Source: Polytrichum commune
Taxonomy: Eukaryota > Streptophyta > Polytrichopsida > Polytrichales > Polytrichaceae
Assembly: GCA_950295325.1 (NCBI GenBank)
Contig: OX485805.1
Span: forward strand, 46,276,758 to 46,340,757
DNA length: 64,000 bases
Direction of reading: 5' to 3'
Within the stretch, counting starts at the first letter, position 1; every line of letters starts with the position of its first letter. Under the pieces are notes generated by a model. The model saw only the letters and a program-made list of their open reading frames with translations. It searched no databases and was not told the origin of the DNA. Positions 21,801 to 34,431 of this stretch are shown here, in pieces. A program made the translations under genes and the position numbers.

Positions 21801-24164
21801 CTTAATATGTCATGACCAGATGTCATGTTGTTGTGTACCATCATACTGCAAAGTATTTTGCTAACCTCATCCTTGAATTTTTCCAAAATCACGTATCGGA
21901 GGGGGCCCGACAACGTCCATTCGTTTTCGAATTTCATCTGAAACGGGGGTTCGGACATGGAAATCTCAACCAAGTCGACCGAAATGAAATCGCGGTCCTT
22001 GAGGCGTTTGAGGTCCGTCTTGAAAGCAACTTCAGAGCATTTTGGACGGATGTGCTTGAAGAAGATCACAAGAAGAGGTTCTGGCAGAGCTTCAGCATCA
22101 CAAAAGGCCATACAAAACAAAAGGTTTTGAGCATCAGATGACAAACCTTTTATGGCAATGACATACGCCGCAATCACATTGTCATATCTCACATGCCCAA
22201 AAGCATTATCCTCGTCATCGTCTCCGTCTCCTTCTCCATCCTCATCCTCATCATCATTTTGTTTGAATGACATATACTCATAGAAACGTTCATAGATATT
22301 AGTCCAGTTACCACTATTATCCGGGTTATGGTCAATTTGTCTTCCAATATTTACAAGAATCACAGGCAGCGAGTCTGCTTCTGATATTATTTTGTCTGCA
22401 ACATCCCGTAAAACACCAACTTTTGAAAACTGTTAAGATTGACTCGATTCACTGGATTTAGAAGTTCAAAATCTGGTTATGGTGCAATATGGTAGACTCG
22501 TGATGTATATCAACTAATTACATGACTTGAACAAGTTGTGAAATGAGTTGAAGCGTGAACTTCACGGATGTGTTCTTCCACATGTAGAACATGTCACAAT
22601 TGGAAATGCTTTAGACACAATAATACCAAAGGTGCATAAGAATCGGATACTCACTTGAACACTGCTGGGAATCTCCCCATTTGGCAAGTTCGAAACATAG
22701 TTACCGAGAATTTGACGTGCTTCCTCACGTGTAGGTTTTTCCATGTGGACTTCTGTTGCACCGGGACAAATTCCTCTGCCACCACGACCGGAGGTGATAA
22801 GATACTTCACCTTCTTTGCATCCAAAACCCTGAGATCCCTCACCAGTTTCTCATTATGCACATCATCGAGAATTATGAGAAGATTTAACTCGAGAAGCCG
22901 TCGTCGCAGTTTTCTGAGATGAGACAAATTAGTCTTGCCTTCTGGATTTGAAACCTTCCTCAAATCACCTTTACCCTCTTCATTCGACTCAGATGTCATG
23001 TCAAACCCCAAATTCTTCAGCAACTTGATACAGACAGAGCGACTGTTTGCTTTCGGACCGCATGGTAGAAATTGTACCCCATCTGTAAACAATTGCGTGG
23101 ATGGTCCTGGCTCTGGTGAAGACTGTGCAATTTGTCGGTAGTGTTGAGCTAGGGATTTGGCAAGACAAGTTTTACCTGACCCGGGGCCTCCATACAGAGT
23201 GACAACTTGATTCCCTTGCATATCCTCCAAATGTTTCTTCACCGATTCTTGGGTAGACAGTTTCACAATTTTCTTGTCCAGAGTATTTTGCGACACATCT
23301 GGAAACTCATCAGCAATCCTTCCGAACATCAAGACAGCCTCCTATTAGCTGGTTGTAATTAATAGTGAATACAACTGTCAGTTACTAGTTACTAGTAGGA
23401 ACCTACGTGTCAATCTACGTGGCACTCCACGTCAACACTTCACAGCAGCTACCTCCAAGGCCAAACAGAACACGTCATCTCGGATTCCAGAAGCTTCCCC
23501 GAGCTCATTCTTCTAGAAGTTTCGGAGCTGCTCTTTGGTGATATATACCTCGCACACAGACATCAATAAGTTAGTTCTCATAGACACAGTTACTGAGCAA
23601 TCAGATGTAGCATTCTTAGTCTACTCAGAGTTAGATTCATGCATATTGTTTACTTTGTAATTCTTACAGATGCAATAAAGATTACTATTCTGAATATTCT
23701 GAGTGAGCGTGCATGTCATAAAACAAATGGGCTAAAACCTCCTGCTTCTCTCTAATTACTGAAGGTATTCTTTCGAACGCGCGAACCACTTTGTGCATGC
23801 AATCTTTCAAAGGGATCGGAAACGCATGTGCTTTGAACATGAATGACAGGCAAGGGATTTGGAAAGCGTGGCTCGCCTTGTACATGAATGAGAGACAACC
23901 ATTGCTTTGCAATTCCTCCAATATCTTGCTCTCTTCCTGGAGGCATTTTACGGCGATCGCGAGTGGCTCCCGCACAATTTCTTCGTGTGCTAAACCATTC
24001 CTTCTTATGGCATCCACCCACCAGACTTTCTTCTCTTCCAGTTTGGCTTTCAGATCTTTGAATTCTTCCAAATCTTTTGAGGCTGCGTACCACTTATCCT
24101 CACCGTCTTGTACAATTTTTGTAGCTTCTGTTGCTAATGTTCCAAGTAATGTGGATATGTCCAT
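18836..24164 (-). pseudogene. NB-ARC-ARM-TPR immune receptor gene, copy A, probably damaged
   Basis: Exons by comparison with copy B: 23739-24164 (ATG 24162-24164), 22655-23341, 21563-22405, 19738-20684 and 18836-19214, about 1,093 residues if all splice. It has a helical N-terminal domain, P-loop GGPGSGKT, kinase-2 LLIILDDV, a LPVILVNIG motif in the GLPL position, a winged-helix-like part, an ARM-repeat block and C-terminal TPRs (ALESANRALEADPNNQFAW). Two differences from B matter. A 394-bp insertion splits B's first exon, although it could splice out as an in-frame intron. The acceptor before exon 21563-22405 reads CGG where B has CAG. The next AG is 10 nt inside the exon and would shift frame. 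An acidic Asp/Glu run is longer here than in B. Role by family: intracellular immune sensor; ligand unknown. Confidence 0.7.
23344..23737. mobile_element. 394-bp LTR-like insertion with 6-bp target duplication, copy A only
   Basis: CCTCCT occurs at 23338-23343 and 23738-23743 and once in copy B. On the plus strand the insert has a TATA-like GATATATACC and a late GCAATAAAG, the layout of a small LTR or Pol II promoter-terminator unit, but it lacks clean TG...CA ends. On the minus strand the flanking repeat AGGAGG supplies both a GT donor (G from the repeat, T from the insert) and an AG acceptor. Confidence 0.75.
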
Positions 24165-27100
24165 ATTTCGGAGCTTCAAAACACATGATAAGTTGTAACA
24201 AAGTCAGTATACTACTTACTCAGCGCAATTTAGTGTTATTTAAAAAAAATTGAGCACTACGTAAACTTTGTTGAAAAATCAACAACATGATGGACCAAGA
24301 TGAGCTTGACCATCTATTTGCAACTCCCCACCCCAGCCATACTGATCCACTTAGTGGGTTGATTGGAACCTGAACCTCTAATGATGACCTTCTTGGAACC
24401 CTGCTCTTCTAGTGAAGTTTTCCAAACCCCAACAAAGCACTTGGGGTTTAGCCTCACTCGATGATTTGTCAATCACAAAATTATTGTAAGTTCACAATAT
24501 TTAGAGGTTTGGGTGTAACGAGGAAACACCCTATGCTGACTACAAATACTAAAAAGCTCAAGAAAATATATACTCATCAAGGCAAAGGTTTCAGAAACTC
24601 AACGTAAACTCTGTAGAGTTGTATAACATTCTCTAGCACCAAGGAAGCTCAGTGCGGATTATGTTAAGAACCTCATGCAAGTAGTGAGCAGAAAGCACTT
24701 GTGTATCCAAACAATGAAACCCACCTTACCCAGAATTCTGTGGAAAATTATTTTAATTCCACAGATTCCTTAGAGCCCGTCTGATTATCTCTCCACCAAA
24801 GGGATATGGAAAACGTCACAAGTAACCCAAATATGTGCAAAAGCATCCACAGCTTCCTCTTCACTCTCAACTCACTGTCACCAGAAACTCTTGCTTGCAA
24901 ATCCTTAACCCTCAACACTGTCTTCACATTGTGCAGACAATAAAATGGCACAACACAGAATGATGGACACAAGTGGAGTGGAAGTGTAACAGACGTGCCT
25001 TGTCCTTTTCAGGGGAGACTATTAGCAGACGCTGCAACAGTGGCAACTCCGGACAAACAGGAAGGCGGAATTAAAATACAGTAGATGTGCCTTTAGATGG
25101 ATGCTTTTCTACTTCAAATTTACGCCCACTTCTCGTAGAATACTACGAATCACCCAATTAGTGCGAAATGCTAAGCCAATCCAAGTGCTCCCTGTAGCCA
25201 TTTCTCTGGAGCTCGTATGAATATCTTATGCATTATCAAAGTAAAGATTCTTGTACTCATCAAGTGGTCATATACTGGAGGTCCCATCAATCATGTTGAC
25301 TATTGAGCAAGCTAGAATGGGTAGCATCTTTTGAGAGCGTAGTCCACTCTCCTTTCAACACGTGTATTATTGGTGCCAATTCTTAGATCCACACCTAACC
25401 ACATACAACTTAAATATAGGTGTCCAGATTCGTGTTGTGTTGGATTTAGGCACGACTACATTGTGGCCAAACTTATGTTTGGTGAGTTATGCCAAAGGGT
25501 GAAAGTTCATGATATGACATAATAGTGACCTACCGGGGGAGAGGACAACTTGGGGTGAAAGTGTTGATTATCATTGTAGGAGCTTGGTGTTTGTTATTTC
25601 TAACCAAATTAACCACTAAATCAGAGTCATGAGCCATGAATTATTCTAGTGAGCTTGAGCTGGGATGAATTTGTAAGCAACCTATAAGGGGTATGCTTTT
25701 ATTATCACCTTCGGTAGGTGTTACAAAACCAAACCCCATGCATAAGCTCAATTTATGGCAGCGATAATATCATGATGGAGCAGCATTGACAAAAGGTATT
25801 GAACTTTCAATACGGAAGTGAAAAGGTTTATTATGAGAAAGATCTTGTACGTTTCTTAATTAAAGTAATGTATGGCAAATATTGATACAAATGTGCCTTG
25901 CAGTCAAACATCCACTCAATTGGTCATGGCAGTAGAAGAAATGATCTTGTCCAAATGAACCCCACATGGTAGTTCTTTTTGCTCTGAAAATTGGCCCCAG
26001 TAGTTGTTTGGTGTAAACTTGCATTTCAATTGAGATGGCCAAGTGGAACCCTGGGTAAGATAGTGGCCATGTCACTTGTTTTGGTGGCCTCTATTGTTTT
26101 GAGGTGACCACCACCCATGTCAGTTTTGTATACCATTCGCCAGACATACCAATTGAGGGTGGATAGTCTAGGTAGCACCGTGGAGCCCTCCAACCTTGGT
26201 TGTGTGATTGTTCATGATAGGGGTGCGCAAGAGGGAGGCAATGAGTTGTAACCTTACCCACATGGTGTGATTTACCTTGACGAAGAGACTTATTGATTGA
26301 ATTATAAAATAATGAAAGACTAATCATACCGAGTTGTACTTATAAGCATAATTAGCATGTGAGCATATGGTGTTTGTATCAAACAACTCCAAAAGACAAA
26401 ATGCAACAGACAACCCAAGACAGAATGTCGTACAAGGGCTAGACAACCCATGAAGGAATATTGCATGGGGGGTAGATAGCTTCCGATGGAAGATGTTTAC
26501 ATTAGAGTTACACAACTCCAACTAGGAGTTAGACACCTCCTTCTTAAAGATCTTTCTAGAAGAGTTAGACAACTCCAACTAGAAGATATAAATCGGAGTT
26601 GGATAACTTTCAACAAATGGATGTTATTCATTGGAGTTGGACAACTCAAGGCGCAAGCATGATCAAGTGGATAGTTCATGTACCTTGCATAGGTTTAAGT
26701 GAAAGTGATTCAAAACTAGACACTAACTTTGAATTTTGTGAAGGGAAAAAATCATAAGCATTTTAAAAACACATTGATCTACAAAGCCAAGAAACTTATG
26801 TTGACAAAAGTTTTTTCAAGAAAAGTGTACATATGTTAGTAGACCGTGGAAGTTGTGTACAAGTAGATGATATTCAACAAGTAATTTCCTAAATTAGTTC
26901 AAAATATGATACAACTACATAAAATTCATGTTTTTCTTCAAATTTTTGTAATGGTGCCCTCAAGTTCATAATACATTCAAGGAATATGAAAATAATAATA
27001 ATAAATAAGTCCAACTTCAAAATATTTAAGGTCATGAAATCTACGTCCAAAACCATATTTGGCCATTACCTTTTGAGCATCACTTTCAATGATGATTTTT

Positions 27101-28541
27101 TCATATTTCATCTTGATATTCTATGTTTGATTATCTAACACAACAATAGAGGTCGCATGGGAAAGAAAAAATATTCGAACAACACTTTGCTACTTCTTTT
27201 AGGCATTTAACCAAAAAAAACAATTTTAGAGTATCATAAGCATTTTTTTCATACACTTGACCGTGCTTGCTCCCCTCTCAATGATTCATAGATTGAATAG
27301 ATGAATCAAGTTGGAATTAGATAGTTTCAACTAGAAGAATAAATGAATGAATCAACATGGAAGTAGATGGTTCCAACTAGATGATTGTGATTGAGCTAGA
27401 TGATGGAAGATGATTTTAGAAGAACCAAAGATAGAAGATTTGTAATAAAACCAAAGATAGAATAATGAGAAGAATGATTTTTTGTATGACAGTTAGAATT
27501 TAAAAATAATGCCTTTGGCATATAAGCAAGCTTGGAGGAGGAGAGAGGATCTTTTGTCTCTCTCCTACGGTCGGGTGATTTAAGCTCATAGGCAATTACA
27601 ACATCGTGGCTAAGTTTTTACGCTTTTGAAAAGTACAAAGTTTGAAAGTTCACAATGTTAGTGATGCATGTGCATTCATAATTGTATTCTCTTTTTGGTG
27701 TAAAAGAGGAACTTGACACATGGTCACCAAAGGTGGGTTGGCCTAGTCATTGTTGTATCCACGTATGCCGCAATGGTTGTGGGCCAGTTACCATAGAGGT
27801 GGCATTGGTTACTCGTGAGTGGATGCAACTCATGGGAGATAGACACTTCATAATACATATAGTATGAACTAACATCATGAGTGTAAGAAGGGGTATTATT
27901 TGAGGCATTAGCATACATAGTATACATAAGTGAGAGGTATGATTTTTTCTCTAGTGTGTACATTTAAAAAGGCTATCAAGAATGTTGAAGTAAAGGTAGA
28001 TGTACAAAAAGGAGCCCTTTGGGTTTAGAGAAAAATTGACAATAAATATAATTCCATCTAATTCATGTCTTCATTCATAGTTATCATATGGTAATAACCC
28101 TCAATGGCTGCCTTGTCCATTCTTGTTGGGGATTGCATATGGGTTCTAGGTTTTACAAAATGCAAGCTTGACATGGGCTCCCTTGAGTTTTGCTCTCGGA
28201 ATTGTGGCTAATTTATTGTGCTCTTGTCTTTGCTTGCTTGATGCAATCATTGAGTTACATGCTATGGATGAGAAAACTTTCTTATTGGATAGTGAAAGTG
28301 GATTTTATATGCAATAAATGCCTATTTAATTCGAGCTTTATATTATGTATATGTAGTGGAGGCAATTATTACATTACATTGAAAAACTTAGTACAAATAC
28401 ATGCGTCCATTTTCTAGCTAGCAATTAATATGTATGCACTTGTTTCCCTCTATAAACTTCTTGAATATAGGTGATTTAATTTCATAGTGACCCACGCACA
28501 TCATTTAGGTTTCCAATATAAGGTCCAAACCCTGGGGTGCC
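24165..28541. other. Copy A flank, no gene recognised
   Basis: Long non-coding flank upstream of NLR copy A, matched base by base with 44406-48781 in copy B. Reading frames are short and are broken between the copies. It holds a short repeat family rich in (A/T)GTTGGA-CAACTC words at 26370-26660. Part of it (about 24,640-24,970) recurs as a diverged third copy near 32,320-32,600. Confidence 0.55.
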
Positions 28542-28925
28542 TATGAGCCCAAAATGAGTGCTCATATTGGTTTTATGTTTAGAATTTAATTAGAATTGCA
28601 ATTGGAGTGTTATTGAAACAATTAAAAGTATGAAAAGAATGAGGCTTGGTGTGGATTTATGTTTAGGCCTTAAGCCATTTTGTGTGGTTAAGTAGAGGTT
28701 TAGTGGCATTAGGGAGTGTTTTGAATAGAGGAGTAGTGTTTGAGGAAGCAAGGGTAAGGGCCTTTGATTTAAATGTTTGAATTAGAACATGTTCTTGTTG
28801 GTTTAGGGGGTGAGGTGTTAGTGGATAGGATAAGGTCCTACTAAGTAGGAAAATGTTAAAGGGGTTGTAGTTGTGGGATGCCCTCTCTCATTCCTTCCTT
28901 CTCTCTCAAAATTTTTTTTTTTTTT

Positions 28926-28943
28926 TCTCTTGTGGGTGTGTGT

Positions 28944-28984
<41 letters not shown>
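28926..28984. repeat. (GT)n microsatellite
   Basis: An almost pure TG/GT run follows a T-rich tract, inside the 2.1-kb insertion. Confidence 0.95.
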
Positions 28985-28985
<1 letters not shown>

Positions 28986-29040
28986 TAGAGAATATAGTTG
29001 ATTAGAGGGAGCTTAGAAAATTAGCTTATTAAGGGGACTA

Positions 29041-29260
29041 AGGCAACAGCTCACGAAGGGTAGCCGAGACAGCAACTGGGACGAAGGGTAGCCGAGACAG
29101 CAACTTGCTAAGGGTGCTGCGACAGTAGCTTAGACGAAGGATAGCTGAACCAGCAGCTTGCTAAGGGTGCTGCGACAGTAACGGGGACTAAAGGTGCTGC
29201 GACAATAACTGGGACTAAGGGTGTTGCGACAATAACTGGGACTAAGGGTGTCGCGCACCT
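29041..29260. repeat. ~27-bp minisatellite, about eight units
   Basis: Units follow AAGGGTNNYGCGACAGYAAC and GGGACT with variants; related units reappear at about 30218-30315. Minus-strand frames here repeat a Pro/Val/Ala pattern and are not genes. Confidence 0.8.
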
Positions 29261-30637
29261 CTCCATGAGGAGTGCCCGAAACACCATGGGCACAAGGGGG
29301 ACCCCGGAGTGACACCCGGGACTTGTGGCGCCATTGGTTAGAGGGCCCAAGTGATCCTAGTGTGGGTGAGGGCCTCGGGCGTTGGGAACGCCTCCCACCC
29401 TCGGAGACTAGGATGCACAAGGGTAAGGCCATGAGCTATGCGTAGCTCATGGCGTGGTGATTCTAGAACGCTCAAGAACACCTCAATCGGAGGTGTGAGC
29501 TAGGAGTTATGGCCATTTGAGTGGGGCGTTGTCCCGGGACAGCGCCCTGGTCCAGCAGTGCCTAGGAGTGATTCCCGGGACTGCCAAGGTTCAAACAGGC
29601 ATTACGTCGTCAATACTTGTCTGAATGGGGCAAGTGAGGAGTCCATCGGCATCTACGTGAAGCGTAGATGAAGATGGAGTGGTTGCTTGTTGGCATTAGA
29701 CATCATACAAGGAAGTTATGATGGTCTGAAGCTGCTGGGGCTTCTAGGCTCAACGGCTAAGGGAAAATGTCTACTTGGCCCCAACTCTTGGTAGAGAGAC
29801 AAGAGGTTTCTTGACGGTGGGGTAGGGGCCCCGCGTAGAGTCCTAGAGGCTTATATGGGTGAGGTGGTGTGGCCTCACCCACCCGAGGCCGAACGGCACG
29901 ACCTCCATGGGCATTAGCCCTATGTGAGGCCATAGTTGCCTAGTATGGTTCGGGTTGTTGTAGTGTTGCTCCGGCAACGCGATGATCAACATAAGATTGG
30001 ACTTCCACGGATGGAAGTCCACATCTAAGAATTGGTTACCGATTAAGGGGTGAGTCCCAAAATCAAAGTAGGAGGGTTGGTTCCCCTCCTATGAACTATA
30101 TGGTCCGGGGTAAGAGCAGCTAACCATTAGCATGGCGGAATGGGAAGGGTTAGCGCTCGTACCTTTGCTAGAAAATGAAAATTGGCAAGATTGTCAAGGG
30201 GGCTAGCAAGGGTTGCGACAAAGGGTGTTGCGACAGTAACTGGGACTAAGGGTAGCCGAGACAATAGCTGGGACTAAGGGAAGCTGAGACAGCAGCTATA
30301 CTACGGAGCAGTTGGACTAAGGGGCAGTTAGAATGAAGGGTTAGTTAGGTCTAGTACCCTAAGTTAAGATGGATGGGTTAGCTAGGTAGTTAGCTATCCG
30401 TGTAATCGGGGGTGTAATCGTGTGGGAAGTTGATAGAGGGTGTGAAGATAGTACCAATAAAGAAAAGCGTTTATCAACGCTTGTACTCATAATATGGAAT
30501 AAATTGGTGTGACCCAAGGTATGTGTGATGTCATGGGGATGAATGACGGAGGAAGGGTAAACTAGGATGAATATGAATGTGATCATCATACCCTCACCCG
30601 GACTAGGACGCTTAAGGGTGGGCAGTTTGGCCTCACA

Positions 30638-31428
30638 GTGCCACTGAGGGTGGCCAATGGGTGAGGGTGCGTTGATATCGAGTTGGTGTGCATTAGTGTT
30701 GGATGGGTGTTGAGTGGGGGTTAGGTGGGTATTAAATGGGCGTTGAGTTCGCGTTGGATGCCAATGGGTTAGTAATGGGCGCCAATGGGTTGAAGTCAAA
30801 ATGCCAATGGGTTAGTACATGATGCCAATGGGTTGGTGTTGGGTTGGAATTGGTAGGTGTTATGGGGTTTCTTTGGCACATTACGTGCAAATCCCAATTA
30901 TTCTAAAAGCATTTAAAAAAATCATTTAACCTCCTTCGCCTTCAAAAACCCAAACCCCTCCACAAATGAAGGATTTGGGCTTTAAAATATGCATCCAAAA
31001 AATTGGACGTCAACAATCACTTCACCTCCTACACCTTCAAAAAACCAAAATCCACAAATATTAAGCACGTGGACTTCAAAATATGCATCAACATCAACAT
31101 ACATTTAACCATTAACACATCCAAAAAAAACAAAAACCCACAAAAATTAAGCACTTGGGCTTCAAAATATGCATTACAAATTGATTATTAACATACGTAT
31201 GACCTCCAATATTGAATCAAAGAACCAAGCAAAACCAAATAAGAAAGAAAGAAAAGAACTTACCTTGAAGATGGCCAATTGACTAAGAGCACCAACGTGA
31301 CCAAAAGAACCAACACTATGTGTGGCAAGCGAAAGAGGAGAGGGGGGAGAGAATAGCAACACTAGAGTTGTTATTCTCACTAGTGTAGTCGCAGTAGTGT
31401 TGAGTTCAAGATGACAATGGCATTTAAG
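30638..31428. other. Right end of duplication copy A
   Basis: Includes a short GCCAATGGGTTRGTA repeat at about 30745-30840 and A-rich sequence, all shared with 48777-49566 in copy B. No gene recognised. Confidence 0.5.
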
Positions 31429-34203
31429 ATTGAAGAATCCATATGCATCGCGCTCTATGGCAACAACTAACCTCCCACAGTAATTGTGCTAAAAAATACA
31501 ACCCAGTGGTCACCCTACGACCCCAGATATATATCCTTAACACATAAATTACTACCTAGTGGCTACAAGAGTGGTATCATATCATGTCCACGTATACCAT
31601 CGGTGCCAAAATACATATTAATCTTTATCACAATATTGAAATTATCCTAATGTCAACCTTGTTCTAGTCAAAATTGCACTCAAAATGGTTGTACCAATCA
31701 CAACGAAATGGAAATGGAATTGGTAGAGATGGCTATAGTGAACCCAAAAGCAATTGGCACCACCTGCCACAGATCATTTGCACACAATTTCAATTGCTTT
31801 GAGCTCATGTTTTGTACCTTAATTATGATAAATGTTGTGGGTATATGTATTGAAATCAAAAATTTTGAAGTCTACCTTCTATTCCACTTTACATATATGA
31901 AAGAATCCAAAAACTAAACTTTTCATTGCATTTGCAAGTTCTATATGTCTAAGATTTCAACAATGCTACATAATGAAAAATACGACCTCACCAAGGACCT
32001 CCTGAGGGTGGAAGGCGTGAGTGCGGGTGGATAGCCTTAAGAGAGGGAATAGCCAAACTCAATTTGATTTGTTTTCGGCAAGCTTGATCAGGAGGTAGAT
32101 GACTCTTGCTTTTGTAGATTACATGTAGTCATCTTTCTGATGACCTCATACCTCTATAAAAAATTCTATCTCTAAATAATTATTGGATATTGTTAAGGGA
32201 GTCCATTGTTGGAAGCAATGATAAAAAAAACAAACATTTGGCTTGTTTCATTCGGGGAGCCCTATTAAAGACTTGCAAAGTATATAAGAACTTCAGGCAA
32301 GGAAAGCACAGAGAAGAAACACAACAGCAACCAAAGACCATTTCTCACACTTGTATATCCAAACAATACAAAGCCATCTTAGAATATGTTTACACCCACA
32401 AAGTCCTCAAACCCCATCCGATTCCCTCTCCACTACAGGGTTATGAAGTACGTAAATCACAAGTAACCTAAATAAATGCAAAAGCATCCACAATTCACTG
32501 TTGACAAAATTGATTAACCTCTCACTTGGGAATTCCTAACCTCAACTTAGGTCTTTGCATTGTGCACACAAATATAGAACGATGGACACAAGGTAAGTAT
32601 GTTGTTGCTAATCACAGAGAAAAGGGGTGGGCACATGGCCTAATTGTGTTGCCCCACAACTGTTTTTAGTCATTAGAGAGGTCGGGCAATCGGGCCAGCG
32701 GCGGTACAACACAACAAGAAGTGGTTGTTGCCAAGGCAAGCCACCATAAAAGCTATGTAATGTTGAAAAATAAAGCCTGCATTTTGTCTCAATGTAATAA
32801 ACACATTGCCTATGTTCTACCCGACGGTCAATTCATGTGTTTCTATCACAATTTTTTACTATCACCTCCAATATTTATTTTTTAATTGTCGTAAGCCAGG
32901 TCCTCCAAGGGCCACCCCGGCTATGGAAGCGGAGGCCATGTGCCCAGCCCTAGAGCTTTGTCATGCAAAGTGTTGGATTTATACAACTCTTCAACGATAG
33001 CTGGGAATCTTGTAACTTTTTGTGCCAATGTGCAAATATGGTAACATGTGCGGGCCAATTTTTGGCTTCAAAAATTCATAGTAAATTCAATTTTAAGGAA
33101 TAAAATTACCAAAAAATTTGAAATCTTGCTATTTTAATGCTAAAAAGAGCTAAGACATGATTAGAATTTATTGAATTTATTTCGTCTAATGAAACCTTTC
33201 CAGTATAAATTTAATCAAATTTGTTTTATATTTTTTCAAGCTCGTCTCCTTCTCCGAATCAGTCCACAACTTTCACATATACAAGAAATGTTTTCACCAC
33301 CTTATACTCCTCCAAATCAAGAACATAAATTGTGCCTTGACAACTGTAGTTAGAATTCATATTTGTACTTCTTTGATTTTTAGGTAAGAAATTTACAAGC
33401 AATTGACATGGTGTTAAAACATTTAGTCTTGTGATCATGAACAATACCTCACTTCCAAAGGATTCACTGTGATGGGGTTGACTTTCGAACCTTGTGTTCT
33501 AGGGTGGTGATCAAAGTGTTGCATTTGATATGCTTTTTCATCAACTGCATGGCTTTTCCCTTCACAGGCTAGTACTCATAAATTTTGTGTGTTTCATCAT
33601 AACTATGTCAATCGTAATATTTGTAACACATCAATGTTAGGGAAAGAAACATAACCTAGGGTGATGTTCTCATTGTTCTTAAATGATAATTGCTGATGTG
33701 TGGAATTATAGTTTCCAACATAAATTTATAAGTTATGCATAAGTTGGTAGTCTGAATATGGTGAATGCACAAAAGAACTCTAGAAACTACATGAGGTAGA
33801 CGTGCCTAATTTAGTTAAGTAATCTCAATTTGACACCTCTATTTGAGTGGTGTGTGGCTCCCACAACACCAACATCAAGAAGGCGTGTATTCAAAGACAT
33901 TGGACTACATGCTCAAAATATGTTATTTAGTCTAGGCTCAATAGTCAACATAAAGGAGGAGGGGGACCAATATGACTGTTCAATGAGCATAAGATCCTTC
34001 ACTTTTAATAATGAATAAGATGTTCATAGGAGCCCCAAAATTTATTAGGAAAGTGGATGTGGAGTTGATTTGGATTTGCTAACCATCTCGTATCCATCAC
34101 GTGTTTCACATCCTAGAAGAAGTAGGCTAGCCAAAAAAAGTTACCATTTAGAACTCTTTGCAACTATGTCACTCCACTGTAATGTAATACAAGTGTAAAG
34201 AGG
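31429..34203. other. Spacer between duplicates, no gene recognised
   Basis: AT-rich unique sequence. At about 32,320-32,600 it keeps diverged words of the flank of NLR copies A and B (TATCCAAACAAT, CAAAAGCATCCACA, ATTGTGCACACA, GATGGACACAAG), an older relic of the same segment. Confidence 0.5.
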
Positions 34204-34431
34204 TACTACACTAAATATTGTATTTAGTGTCACTTACTATATGGAGTTACAAAATGCTATATATTTCCACTATTGATTTTTGCAACCAAGTAAAGATGCT
34301 AATGTTCTATAATGCCCAAACAACCAATTTGAACTTTGTTAAGAAAAAAAAATGGGATATACAATAAATTGTTATAGCATTGCATAATTCCAAATAGTAA
34401 GTGACACTAAATACAATGTTTAGCGTAGTAT
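34204..34431. mobile_element. 228-bp MITE with ~45-bp imperfect terminal inverted repeats
   Basis: The left end TACTACACTAAATATTGTAT (then TTAGTGTCACTTACTAT) is repeated inverted at the right end as TACTACGCTAAACATTGTAT (then TTAGTGTCACTTACTAT). TA flanks both ends, suggesting a TA target duplication and a Tc1/mariner-type (Stowaway-like) origin. Each arm is itself a hairpin (ACACTAAATA, TTG, TATTTAGTGT). Confidence 0.75.

Larger units (their letters stand above)
28542..30637. mobile_element. 2.1-kb insertion with 5-bp direct repeat, copy A only
   Basis: GTGCC at 28537-28541 repeats at 30638-30642, while copy B has one GTGCC at 48777-48781. The ends TATGAGCCCAAAATG and, inverted, TGTGAGGCCAAACTG agree at 12 of 15 bases. 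A 5-bp duplication suits an LTR-type integrase (a large solo LTR) but the ends start TA and not TG; a DNA element with short inverted repeats is the alternative. The body has a (GT)n tract and 27-bp minisatellites and no convincing gene. Deletion from B through the 5-bp microhomology is the other reading. Confidence 0.65.
17504..31428. repeat. Segmental duplication copy A
   Basis: Homology with copy B begins at TAGTATACAACATC and ends at CATTTAAG. Apart from three insertions in A, the copies align along their whole length at high identity, mostly single substitutions and small indels. Removing the insertions leaves about 11.0 kb, the length of copy B. The same direct orientation and ~21-kb offset imply a tandem or transposed duplication. 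Confidence 0.9.
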
